Shown: positions 1 to 7,809 of the stretch, piece by piece
Layout: every line of letters begins with the position of its first letter
Position numbering within the stretch: position 1 is the first letter of the stretch
Source of the DNA: GCA-2794515 sp034436155
Lineage (GTDB): Bacteria; Chloroflexota; Anaerolineae; Aggregatilineales; Phototrophicaceae
NCBI GenBank assembly: GCA_034436155.1
Contig: DAOTVP010000113.1
Coordinates: 62,001-126,000, forward strand
Direction of reading: 5' to 3'
DNA length: 64,000 nt
The notes under the pieces: model-generated
Databases searched by the model: none
Told to the model about the DNA's origin: nothing
The model's input: only the letters and a program-made list of their open reading frames with translations
Made by a program: the position numbers and the translations under genes

Positions 1-1
1 G

Positions 2-1006
2 GCGAATCCAATGGCGCACGCATGGATAACCAACGCCGTTGCCCAATTTAACCAGAGTGATAGACGTTTGATGGATAATGTCATCATCACCATTGAGGTG
101 AATCCGACACCAATGGATGATATGACGGCATGGCGTGAAGCATGGAATGATACAACACGCCCCGATATCTGGTTGGCGAGTTCATCGTTAGCGGTGGCAT
201 ATCGGGGGCATCCGTTTATGGTTGAGGATAGCGTTGTCCTCGCCAAAACGCCGATGATTTGGGTTGCCTCTGTGCTTGCCTATGATGCTATCACCCAAAA
301 TGGCGACCAACCTCTGGATTGGGGAACAGTTCAACCCGCCGCCTTAGCGGGTACATGGGCGAATTTTGGAGTGAATAGCTTGCAAGGTAATGTGAACATC
401 GCGTTTGCGCCACCCGATAGTAGCCTGAACGGTTTAATGGTATTATATGGGGCGCAAGCATATTATAGTCGCTCGCTAAACCTCAATGCCGTCTCCGTCA
501 GCCAAGATTTTCTGTCGTGGCTCGCACCGATAGTAGATAGTGTCCCCAACTTCAACACCATCGGCACAGATGTGGCGACCTTCATGCTCACACGCGGGAC
601 ATCGGTGAATATTGCCCTGATGCCCGAAGCCCAATTGTTGACCCAAATCGGTGCATTTATGCGTAACCGCCCTGTTCAAATCAGTTATCCTGAATATCCG
701 ATGGTGTTCGATTTTTCATTAACATGGTGGGATGATAATGGTGTCGAGGCTGATATGCGCCAAGCCCGCATCCGCGCCATCGAAACCTTCGCCAATTGGT
801 TATTAGAACCCGCGCAACAAAGCCAACTCTCGCAATATGGATTGCGCCCCATCAATTTACCCATCGGCGAAAATGATACCTTATTCCATCAGGGAGTAGA
901 TATGGGCATCGTCTATGACCCGCTATTAGACCCTTATCTGATACAAGCCACAAATGCGAGAGGGTCACAATTATTGACATGGTTTGCACAAGAACGTATT
1001 CGTTAA
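2..1006 (+). CDS. Extracellular solute-binding-like protein (5' end outside window)
   Basis: The reading frame is open from the first bases of the window, so the ATG at 11 is probably internal and the signal peptide lies upstream. The visible part has the look of a bacterial solute-binding protein: an opening helix followed by 'AVAQFNQ', a DIWLASSS segment, and a C-terminal part with FANWLLEPAQQSQL, typical of the hinge helices of ABC-type periplasmic binding folds. The ligand cannot be told. It ends 13 bases before the start of the VWA lipoprotein gene, with which it probably forms an operon; that protein has the same kind of fold in its N-terminal two thirds. Confidence in the fold is moderate. 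Confidence 0.6.
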   Translation, partial: ANPMAHAWITNAVAQFNQSDRRLMDNVIITIEVNPTPMDDMTAWREAWNDTTRPDIWLASSSLAVAYRGHPFMVEDSVVLAKTPMIWVASVLAYDAITQNGDQPLDWGTVQPAALAGTWANFGVNSLQGNVNIAFAPPDSSLNGLMVLYGAQAYYSRSLNLNAVSVSQDFLSWLAPIVDSVPNFNTIGTDVATFMLTRGTSVNIALMPEAQLLTQIGAFMRNRPVQISYPEYPMVFDFSLTWWDDNGVEADMRQARIRAIETFANWLLEPAQQSQLSQYGLRPINLPIGENDTLFHQGVDMGIVYDPLLDPYLIQATNARGSQLLTWFAQERIR

Positions 1007-1019
1007 AAAAGGAGTGACT

Positions 1020-2831
1020 ATGCACCGTTTATCTTTTATTCGATTATTCTTGTTGATGATGATACTGACACTGGGTTTGGTCGGTTGTGATGGTGGCACA
1101 TCGAATCAATCGGTTGTGTTTGAGCAATCACAAGCAACTATCAGTGTGGAGCGTCCTGCTAACGCGATTGAAATCAGCATCATTTACGCGCCCGAATCGG
1201 AATTGTATTTGCCTCAAGCCATTAACGAGTTTAATCAGTCGTATGCTAACGGGGTCAATCCTATCACAGGGCAACGCCTTGCCAGTGGGGAACGTCCGAT
1301 TTATGTGGTGGGCAGAAATGCCTCATCGGGGACGGTGATGCAGGGTATTGTAAACGCGATTTTAGCGCCCAATAATCAGAATGTGGAACGTCCGACCATC
1401 TTCGCGCCGTCTGTGAGTCATTGGTTGGCGTTGGCGAATTATTTTGCTGGGCGTGAATTATTCAACCTCGCAGAAGCCCGTCCAACTGCCCTCGCGCCTG
1501 TGGTGATGGCAATTTGGGAAAGCCGTCTGAACGCCATTCGCAATACGGTTGCAGAACGCACGGGTCAAAATCCAGAGGATGTGCAAATCGGTTGGGAAGA
1601 ATTGCTCGAAGTGTTGAATAGCCCCAACGGATGGCAAGATTATGGCATCCCCAACGGACGGCGGACGGTCTATTATGGGCATACCGACCCATATATCAGT
1701 TCTACAGCACTGTCGACCTTGATAGCCGAATTTTATGCCTCTGCGCGTGCCAATGGCTTCACAGAACGGCGTTTATCGCTGGCAACCATCAACGATCCCA
1801 AAGTGCAACAGGGTGTACGCAATATTGAACAACTGATTCGGCATTATTCGCGCCGTACCACCGAATTCAAAGAATATATCGCGCAAGGTCCGGATTATCT
1901 CGATTTTGTCGCGCTCGAAGAAAACGATTTGCTCTTCATCAACATGGGTCTGACCGAATTACATCCGCCTGAACGGTTGGTCGCGCTCTATCCCAAAGAA
2001 GGCACATTCTGGCATGAGCATCCCTTCGGCATCGTCAATGCGTCTTGGGTGACACCCGAACAAGCCCAAGCCGCCCGCATCTTCACCGATTATGTCCTCA
2101 CGCCTGCCGTCCAACAACGGGTGATGGAACAGGGATTCAGACCTGCCAATCCCGATGTGCCGTTGGAGTATCCATTCGTCCCCGAAAATGGCGTGGATAT
2201 TAACCAACCTGCGACTGTTCTGGATGTGCCTGCGCCCGAAGTGGTGGCGGCAATCCAAGAAAGTTGGGCATTCGTCAAAAAGCAAGCCGATATTTGGCTA
2301 TTGATTGATGTGTCGGGTTCAATGGCGAATGAACGCAAACTGGAAGAGGCAAAAACGGCGGCTATCGCTTTCATCGAGGGATTAGAGACCAATAACCGTG
2401 TCGGGTTGGCGGTATTCTCTGAAGATGTGCAAATTTTGGTCGAGCTGGGCGACTTGGAACGCAATGCCAACGCCTTGCGCCAAGCCATTTTGGGCTTGCA
2501 ACCATTGGCAGGCACAGAATTATTCAAAGCCACGCAGACCATTATCTCGCTGATGAATACATCGGATGATACCGATAGAATCCGTGCGGTGATATTATTG
2601 AGCGATGGTGAAGATACAGGGGATAGAACGGTGACGCTAAACGATGTCATCAACACCATCAGCGCCAGCCGCAACGCGCTGAATCCCGTTATCCTCATCC
2701 CTGTGGCATACGGGAGCGCCGCCGATGTAACCACGCTGAGTCGTATGGCACGCGCCAGCAACACGCGGGTACAATCGGGCAGTGCAGACGATATTCAGGC
2801 GTTGCTAGAGTTGATTAGTAGCTATTTTTAA
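1020..2831 (+). CDS. Substrate-binding and VWA domain lipoprotein
   Basis: 603 residues. The ATG at 1020 is preferred over an upstream TTG at 984 because GGAG lies at 1010-1013 and the protein then begins with a lipoprotein signal (hydrophobic stretch ending LVGC). Residues about 45-410 resemble an extracellular solute-binding protein. The C-terminal 180 residues form a von Willebrand A domain: MIDAS motif D430-x-S432-x-S434 (DVSGSM), a Thr-containing LAGTELF loop and LLSDGEDTGD. The family combines ligand capture with a metal-dependent adhesion domain on the outside of the cell; the ligand is unknown. It follows the upstream binding-protein gene by 13 bases, so the two are likely co-transcribed. 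The gene is followed directly by a repeat array. Confidence 0.8.
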   Translation: MHRLSFIRLFLLMMILTLGLVGCDGGTSNQSVVFEQSQATISVERPANAIEISIIYAPESELYLPQAINEFNQSYANGVNPITGQRLASGERPIYVVGRNASSGTVMQGIVNAILAPNNQNVERPTIFAPSVSHWLALANYFAGRELFNLAEARPTALAPVVMAIWESRLNAIRNTVAERTGQNPEDVQIGWEELLEVLNSPNGWQDYGIPNGRRTVYYGHTDPYISSTALSTLIAEFYASARANGFTERRLSLATINDPKVQQGVRNIEQLIRHYSRRTTEFKEYIAQGPDYLDFVALEENDLLFINMGLTELHPPERLVALYPKEGTFWHEHPFGIVNASWVTPEQAQAARIFTDYVLTPAVQQRVMEQGFRPANPDVPLEYPFVPENGVDINQPATVLDVPAPEVVAAIQESWAFVKKQADIWLLIDVSGSMANERKLEEAKTAAIAFIEGLETNNRVGLAVFSEDVQILVELGDLERNANALRQAILGLQPLAGTELFKATQTIISLMNTSDDTDRIRAVILLSDGEDTGDRTVTLNDVINTISASRNALNPVILIPVAYGSAADVTTLSRMARASNTRVQSGSADDIQALLELISSYF

Positions 2832-2837
2832 GCCTCG

Positions 2838-3139
2838 CCTATGGCTCAAAGCCATAGGCTCATCATTTGAGAAGCCCACTAAAGGGGCTGGTTTTTGCCT
2901 AATTTTGAGGCAAACCTTTGTCATAGAAACGAATTTGAGCGCCTTTAGTGCGCTTTTTCAGTATGTAGCTAGATGCTTTGAGCATCTAGCGATAACTCAA
3001 AGCCATAGGCTCATCATTTGAGAAGCCCGCTAAAGGGGCTGGTTTTTGCTTAATTTTGAGGCAAACCTTTGTCATAGAAGCGAATTTGAGCGCCTTTAGT
3101 GCGCTTGATGCGACTAGCGGAGGGTTTTGAACCCTCCGC
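2838..3139. repeat. Family A hairpin array with an internal 111-bp direct duplication
   Basis: A non-coding stretch made of short hairpins. Perfect inverted repeats are at 2838-2858 (9-bp stem, loop CAA), 2968-2990 (10-bp stem, loop TTG) and 3117-3139 (10-bp stem, loop TTG). Between them are small AGCCC/GGGCT and AGCGC/GCGCT hairpins with the loop sequence CTTTAGT or its complement. Bases 2845-2955 and 2996-3106 are direct copies, with three mismatches seen by eye. The same element types recur at 11508-11663, 11807-11858 and 52047-52270. It fills most of the 415-base gap between the VWA gene and the first M42 gene; no coding sequence is seen in it. It may act as a bidirectional terminator. 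Confidence 0.85.
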
Positions 3140-3191
3140 GAAAGCCATTGACGATATAAAGTGAGGCAAAACAACTACGGACAAGCCTTTT

Positions 3192-3227
3192 TGCGCGTCC
3201 TCGTAGCGCGAAGCGCGTATATCGTCC
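3192..3227. repeat. Degenerate family D palindrome
   Basis: Contains GCGTATATCGTCCC, the end of the family D element seen better at 20398-20428 and 35773-35806, preceded by an imperfect GCGCG/CGCGC hairpin. It sits just after the stop of the convergent M42 gene and may help end transcription. Confidence 0.5.
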
Positions 3228-3246
3228 CTCATACAACAAAAGCTAT

Positions 3247-4236
3247 CTATAACTCCACAGGGAACGGCGCAGGGTTAGATAATAACCCCGTCAACAAATC
3301 TATACAGGCGTTCACATCGCGTATATCCACCGTTTCGCTGGTGGTATGGACATAACGACATGGGATCGAGATACACCCGCTCGGCACGCCCCACCCCGCC
3401 ACTTGAATCGCCGCGGCATCGGTTGTACCACCACTCAACAATTCGCGTTGATACGGGATGTTATCGGCTTCGGCACGATTCACCATCCAATCAATAATCG
3501 CAGGTGGTACGACCAAACCGGGGTCATGAATTTTGATTGCCGCGCCTTTACCCAACGCGACAGCCATTTTTCGGCTATGGGCTTCGTCACCTGTGAGAGT
3601 CACATCCAGCGCGATGCCCACATCGGGATTGATGCGCGTGGCGGCGGTCTTTGCCCCGCGTAAACCGACTTCTTCTTGCACACTGAATACAAAATACACC
3701 TCGTTAGGCGACTTTTTCGCCAATCGGCGCATGGTCTCGATGGCGACCACACAACCGATACGGTCATCCATCGTCTTGGCGATAACCCGATTCCCACGCA
3801 CTTCACACTCGCGCCAAAATCCGGCGGGTGAGCCTTGTGGCACACGGACAGTCTCATCACCGCCATCTATATCCACATAAAAATCGGATAGCGCCTCACC
3901 ACCGTTGGCATTCACGCCAATCACGCCGATTGTGCCATTTTCAAATTTGACCCGATTCCCGCGCAGAGTCTGTTTATTCAAGCCTCCAATTGGCTCGAAG
4001 CGCAAATACCCGCTATGCGGTTCGGTGAAGGTCGCCATGATGCCGATTTCATCCATGTGGGCGGAGACCATGATTTTCGCGCCACCTTTACCCACCCGAC
4101 AAATCAGGTTGCCAAGCGGGTCGGTGATGATTTCATCGGCTAAATTTGCAATTTCGGCTTGGATAAGCGCACGGATATGATGTTCATAGCCAGAGGGTCC
4201 CCACGCTTCGGTCAATTTTTTAATTAAGTCAATCAC
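3247..4236 (-). CDS. M42 family metallopeptidase (glutamyl/deblocking aminopeptidase type)
   Basis: 329 residues, the usual length of M42 cytoplasmic tetrahedral aminopeptidases, which remove N-terminal residues from peptides. Co-catalytic metal site motifs are visible: SAHMDEIG (His60, Asp62), the bridging Asp in MDDRIGC (about residue 157), and the catalytic Glu pair in VQEEVGLRGA (188-189). The start is GTG at 4236, which overlaps the stop of the preceding methyltransferase remnant (sequence CTGTGA), a translational coupling arrangement. It is the third of three M42 paralogues in a row on this strand. The three share motifs but differ elsewhere, so they probably have different peptide preferences; the exact specificity cannot be read. 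Confidence 0.9.
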   Translation of the reverse strand: MIDLIKKLTEAWGPSGYEHHIRALIQAEIANLADEIITDPLGNLICRVGKGGAKIMVSAHMDEIGIMATFTEPHSGYLRFEPIGGLNKQTLRGNRVKFENGTIGVIGVNANGGEALSDFYVDIDGGDETVRVPQGSPAGFWRECEVRGNRVIAKTMDDRIGCVVAIETMRRLAKKSPNEVYFVFSVQEEVGLRGAKTAATRINPDVGIALDVTLTGDEAHSRKMAVALGKGAAIKIHDPGLVVPPAIIDWMVNRAEADNIPYQRELLSGGTTDAAAIQVAGWGVPSGCISIPCRYVHTTSETVDIRDVNACIDLLTGLLSNPAPFPVEL

Positions 4237-4627
4237 AGTTCTTCTACCTTTTCAAATGGTTCATCATAAAATAAATCAAGTTGTTGTGGATGATGTATCA
4301 TCGGTGAAATGAGGGTATCATCCACAAGGCGTTGTTTGGCAATTTCGACATAATTCGGATTAAGTTCAAACCCGCTTTTGCGATGTGCTTATCAGCTTCA
4401 TTCCAACCTTGAATTGGTTTTCCACGACGCTTAAATCCGCTTTTGCCGACCTGCGCGGGTGATTGCCCCAATAATGCCGAGTTGGTATTCTCATGCAACA
4501 CATCCCAATCATCCAAATTGATACCATAGGGAATATCCGAGAGAAAACAATCCACGCTATCATTTTGCAATTGTGGGATGAGGTCTAAACAATCGCCTTG
4601 TGTGATGGTATTCAGAAATGGGTTCAT
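4233..4627 (-). pseudogene. Decayed adenine-specific DNA methyltransferase
   Basis: The N-terminal part from ATG 4627 reads like a beta-class N6-adenine methyltransferase: MNPFLNTITQGDCLDLIPQ, then the motif IV-like catalytic segment SDIPYG and QGWNEADKHI. The frame then breaks near 4370-4390. A second frame continues as GFELNPNYVEIAKQRL, the typical C-terminal end of these enzymes, and runs to a stop at 4233. The central part expected between them is missing, so this is an internal deletion with frameshift, and an active enzyme is not expected. The remnant keeps a stop/start overlap with the following M42 gene. No restriction endonuclease gene is nearby, so it was probably an orphan methyltransferase. 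Confidence 0.8.
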
Positions 4628-4650
4628 TCGGTTATAAGCCTCTCGACATC

Positions 4651-5700
4651 CTAACGTAACACATCCCATGTCACCGATTGCAAGGCACGCGACACAAGGC
4701 TATAGGCATGATGATAATCGTGTTTGTTCAGATAGGCGGACGGCGTGTGGATATACCGACACGGCAACGACACCACACTGGTCGGCACGCCGATGCCCGA
4801 TGTGTGGATACTGCCACCATCGGTTGCACCACCCATCTGCGTTTTGAGTTGGTAGGGGATGTGATGTTTATCGGCGGTATCGCGCATGAATTGGAGCAGG
4901 CGCGGATGCGCTATCATGCTCCTATCCATCACCGTCAAAACAGGTCCCGCACCCATACGCGCTGTTGGGTTGGGCGATGCGGGTGTATCGGGATCGGCGG
5001 ATGCGTCTGGAATATCGTTGGCGGTTGTGCCTTCTAAGATAATCGCCATATCGGGCTTGAGCGTATTCCCCGCCACCAGCGCACCGCGCAAGCCGATTTC
5101 CTCTTGGACGGTAAAAGCGAACGATAAATCCACAGGAAAATCGTTATTCTGGATTAAATCAATCAGCATCGAACAGCCAGCGCGATCATCAAATGCCTTG
5201 CCCCGTAGCACATGCTCACCAATTTCGTAAAAGGCGCTATCAAACACGATTCGGTCGCCTTTTTTGACCTTTGCAGTCGCGCCGTCTTTGTTGGTTGCGC
5301 CAATATCAATGCGTAAATTGCTCTGCTTGACAATTTTCTGTTCCCGATTTTTATGAATCGGTGTCCAGATAATCACCCCATTCACGCCTTCCGTGCCGAT
5401 TTTCACGCGGAGCGCGGGCAAAATCCGTTCATCCACGCCACCGACAGGCGTAAAACGAATGAGACCGTTGTTATCGAAACCTGTCACCATGAAGCCGATT
5501 TCGTCCATATGCGCCGCCAGCATCACACGGGGAAGATTATCGCCTGTACCCCGTTTGAAGGCGGTGATACTGCCCATCGGGTCGATACGGATATTTTCGA
5601 CATGCCCCGAAATGGCTTCTAAAATAATTTTGCGAACCGCCTCTTCATCACCCGAAACACCCATCGCTTCGGATAGGGCTTGTAGATATTGCATTGTCAT
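4651..5700 (-). CDS. M42 family metallopeptidase
   Basis: 349 residues. Metal and catalytic motifs: AAHMDEIGF (His64), DDRAGC, and VQEEIGLRGA. The ATG at 5700 overlaps the stop of the upstream M42 gene (ATGA), so the pair is translationally coupled; an upstream in-frame start at 5727 would lie inside the upstream gene and is not preferred. Compared with its neighbours it has a longer loop after the EE motif, rich in Asp, Pro and Ala (DIPDASADPDTPASPNP). The likely role is cytoplasmic peptide trimming. Confidence 0.9.
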   Translation of the reverse strand: MTMQYLQALSEAMGVSGDEEAVRKIILEAISGHVENIRIDPMGSITAFKRGTGDNLPRVMLAAHMDEIGFMVTGFDNNGLIRFTPVGGVDERILPALRVKIGTEGVNGVIIWTPIHKNREQKIVKQSNLRIDIGATNKDGATAKVKKGDRIVFDSAFYEIGEHVLRGKAFDDRAGCSMLIDLIQNNDFPVDLSFAFTVQEEIGLRGALVAGNTLKPDMAIILEGTTANDIPDASADPDTPASPNPTARMGAGPVLTVMDRSMIAHPRLLQFMRDTADKHHIPYQLKTQMGGATDGGSIHTSGIGVPTSVVSLPCRYIHTPSAYLNKHDYHHAYSLVSRALQSVTWDVLR

Positions 5701-6776
5701 TTTGAACCTGCCTTGAGCGCATCCCATTCTATCGTTTCTAAAAAGTCGGGCGCTAAATCGTTGATAAAATGCGCCAATAAACGCCCCGTCCGTTCCATAT
5801 CGCCTAAATCGGCAGTCTCAACGGGCGTGTGCATATTGCGGATGGGCAAACTGAGCAACGCCGATGGCACGCCTTCGTTGGCAACTTGTATCGCCCACGC
5901 ATCAGTGCCACTCGCGCCGACAATAAATTCATCCTGATACTTAATTTCGTAGTCTTTTGCTACATCACGAATGCGCTGGCGCAATTTTTCATGGAAATTT
6001 CCGCCATATCCCAACGCGGGACCAGCCCCCATCTCCATCGCATCATCCGTATCTACGCCCGGTTGCTCGGCAAAAGTGACATCCAACGCAATAGCGATAT
6101 CTGGCTTGATGAATTGCGCCGCCGTGCGTGCGCCATTTAGCCCCGTCTCCTCTTGGACGGTGGCGACTGCATATACATCCCATGTGTGCGACATGCCCTT
6201 GAGCATATCCAGCGCGATGGTGATAATCGCCACACATGCCCTATCATCCATCGCCTTCCCCGCCACACGTCGCCCATTGAGGTCGAATAACGGCGCGTCC
6301 ATCGTGATGAGGTCGCCAATTGTGACCAGTTCAGACACGGTTTCGGCGGGCAATCCCACATCGATGAGCAAATCGTCAAAACCGAGATAATTTTTCTTAT
6401 CGGCTTCGGTGAGCAGATGAGGCGGCTTGGTGGCGACCAATCCGCGCAGGGGTTGTTTGCCATGTACGATGACGGATTGCGCGGGCAAAATGCGATTATC
6501 CACCCCGCTAATGCGATGCACACGGATGAAACCATTGACAAAACCACCCACCATCATGCCGATTTCATCCATGTGAGCGGCGAGCATGATTGTTCGGGGT
6601 GGATTTTGTGGATGCGTGGCGCGTTTGATGCCGATTAAACTGCCGAGTCTATCGGTCTGGAATTCATCTACGTAATTTGCCCATGCGTCACGCAAAATCG
6701 CCCGAATCGGCGCTTCGTGACCCGATGGAGCATGGGCTTCGGTCAGGTCTTTCAAATGTTTTTTAAGATTTAACAA
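5697..6776 (-). CDS. M42 family metallopeptidase
   Basis: 359 residues, first gene of the M42 operon. The start is TTG at 6776, with AGGAG nine bases upstream. Motifs: AAHMDEIGM (His68), DDRACV, and VQEETGLNGA with the Glu pair; the GLRGA of the other two paralogues is GLNGA here. It overlaps the next M42 gene by four bases. A family B palindrome (6838-6872) lies upstream. Function as for other M42 enzymes: release of N-terminal amino acids from peptides by a di-metal aminopeptidase. Confidence 0.9.
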   Translation of the reverse strand: MLNLKKHLKDLTEAHAPSGHEAPIRAILRDAWANYVDEFQTDRLGSLIGIKRATHPQNPPRTIMLAAHMDEIGMMVGGFVNGFIRVHRISGVDNRILPAQSVIVHGKQPLRGLVATKPPHLLTEADKKNYLGFDDLLIDVGLPAETVSELVTIGDLITMDAPLFDLNGRRVAGKAMDDRACVAIITIALDMLKGMSHTWDVYAVATVQEETGLNGARTAAQFIKPDIAIALDVTFAEQPGVDTDDAMEMGAGPALGYGGNFHEKLRQRIRDVAKDYEIKYQDEFIVGASGTDAWAIQVANEGVPSALLSLPIRNMHTPVETADLGDMERTGRLLAHFINDLAPDFLETIEWDALKAGSK

Positions 6777-6837
6777 AATTTTTGACTCCTTTTGTGCAGG
6801 TACATCCTGAAATACGGCAATCTAAAATCATGAATTG

Positions 6838-6872
6838 TGGGGCTATAAGGGCTTGTCGTGGCAAGCCCCTAC
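6838..6872. repeat. Family B palindrome
   Basis: An imperfect inverted repeat with GGGCTTG and CAAGCCC arms, ending in CCCCTAC. It lies between the M42 operon and the 3' end of the Pro/Thr-rich gene. It belongs to the GTAGGG...CCCTAC class that recurs through the window. Confidence 0.6.
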
Positions 6873-6884
6873 TCAAGATTTAGC

Positions 6885-7388
6885 TCAGGGTGATGGTGTA
6901 TCGGTGGGTGGTAACAACACATCAGGCGTTGCCGTAGGTAACGGTGTTTCTGTTGGCGGTGGCGTATTCGTTGGCACAGGTGTAAAAGTCGGAATCGGGA
7001 TGAATTCCGTGTTGGTTGGCAACGGCGTATTGGTTGGGAATGGCGTGATAGTCGGTGCAAGTGTAGAAGTTGGGATGAACACGGGTGGCGGTGTATTGGT
7101 GCGGATAATCACAGGGGGTGGCACAAATTGACCGGGTGTTGGACCTAACGGCGATGTAGTCGGCAAGGTGACGAAGGTATTACTCGGCAATGGCGTATTC
7201 GTCTCAGTATTACGAATCGGCGTACTTTCAGATGTTGGCGCGGTTCGTGGCGCGTTTTTATCGGGCGTTGTCCCCCATAAAATAAAGCCCAACAGATAAA
7301 ACGGCATCGTGCCGATGATGACGAAGAACAAACCCACACGGATGAATGTCCGACGGCGTTCAATAATTTCGATGTCTGCTTGGCTCAT
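6885..7388 (-). CDS. Membrane-anchored Pro/Thr-rich protein
   Basis: 167 residues with no recognised enzymatic domain. A cytoplasmic N-terminus (about 15 residues, Arg-rich ERRR) is followed by one membrane segment (GLFFVIIGTMPFYLLGFILW), then about 125 residues of low-complexity sequence dominated by Thr, Pro and Asn (TNTPLPTNT-type repeats). Such linkers are common in Chloroflexota surface proteins and are usually attached to a folded domain; here there is none, so it may be a spacer, an O-glycosylated stalk or a truncated gene. ATG at 7388 with GAGGAG about ten bases upstream. Confidence 0.7.
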   Translation of the reverse strand: MSQADIEIIERRRTFIRVGLFFVIIGTMPFYLLGFILWGTTPDKNAPRTAPTSESTPIRNTETNTPLPSNTFVTLPTTSPLGPTPGQFVPPPVIIRTNTPPPVFIPTSTLAPTITPFPTNTPLPTNTEFIPIPTFTPVPTNTPPPTETPLPTATPDVLLPPTDTPSP

Positions 7389-7472
7389 CTACCCAAACTC
7401 CTCACAAATCCAATCGCAATTTTATTGTATCACAAGGCGCATTGTGTCGAAACTGTTAGACGGGAATTGTGA

Positions 7473-7478
7473 TATAAT
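7473..7478 (+). promoter_or_regulatory. Possible -10 box of the DUF433 gene
   Basis: TATAAT lies 34 bases before the ATG of the solitary DUF433 gene. No good -35 hexamer is seen at the expected distance, so this is only a tentative promoter. Confidence 0.35.
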
Positions 7479-7512
7479 CACATCAATCAAACAATCTATT
7501 TGAGGGTATATC

Positions 7513-7809
7513 ATGAGTATCATCATGCAAGAATATATTGCCATAGACCCAAAAATCCGCGCAGGTCGTCCAATTATTGCGGGGACGGGTATCCGTGTGA
7601 TGGATATTGTGGCGCTCAAAAATTATCACGCTTATAGCATAGAAGCGATTGCCGAAAATTATGGTTTATCCCTAGCACAAGTCCATGCGGCACTTGCTTA
7701 TTATTATGACCATCAAACAGAGATAGACAATGCGCTGATAGATGACGATAATTTTATCCAACAAGCAAAAGAGGCAAAACTTGGCAATATCTCTAGGGTG
7801 CGGTTGTAA
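7513..7809 (+). CDS. Solitary DUF433 antitoxin-like protein
   Basis: 98 residues. DUF433 signature: EYIAIDPKIRAGRPIIAGTGIRV followed by a helix-turn-helix-like part (IAENYGLSLAQVHAALAYYYDH). DUF433 proteins are usually antitoxins paired with a DUF5615 PIN-like toxin encoded directly downstream. No toxin gene follows here; the gene runs into the convergent GT39-like gene, overlapping its stop by 17 bases. A close paralogue with its partner intact lies at 13733-14029. This copy may be an orphan regulator or antitoxin against the other toxin (inference). Confidence 0.8.
   Translation: MSIIMQEYIAIDPKIRAGRPIIAGTGIRVMDIVALKNYHAYSIEAIAENYGLSLAQVHAALAYYYDHQTEIDNALIDDDNFIQQAKEAKLGNISRVRL

Noticed and set aside
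2090..2764. Long minus-strand reading frame under the VWA gene
   Set aside because: It lies wholly inside a well-supported gene on the other strand and shows no family-like sequence or ribosome site; similar long antisense frames occur under most genes here.
2838..3139. CRISPR array
   Set aside because: Repeats are hairpins of unequal sequence and spacing, with no regular spacer length and no cas genes in the window.
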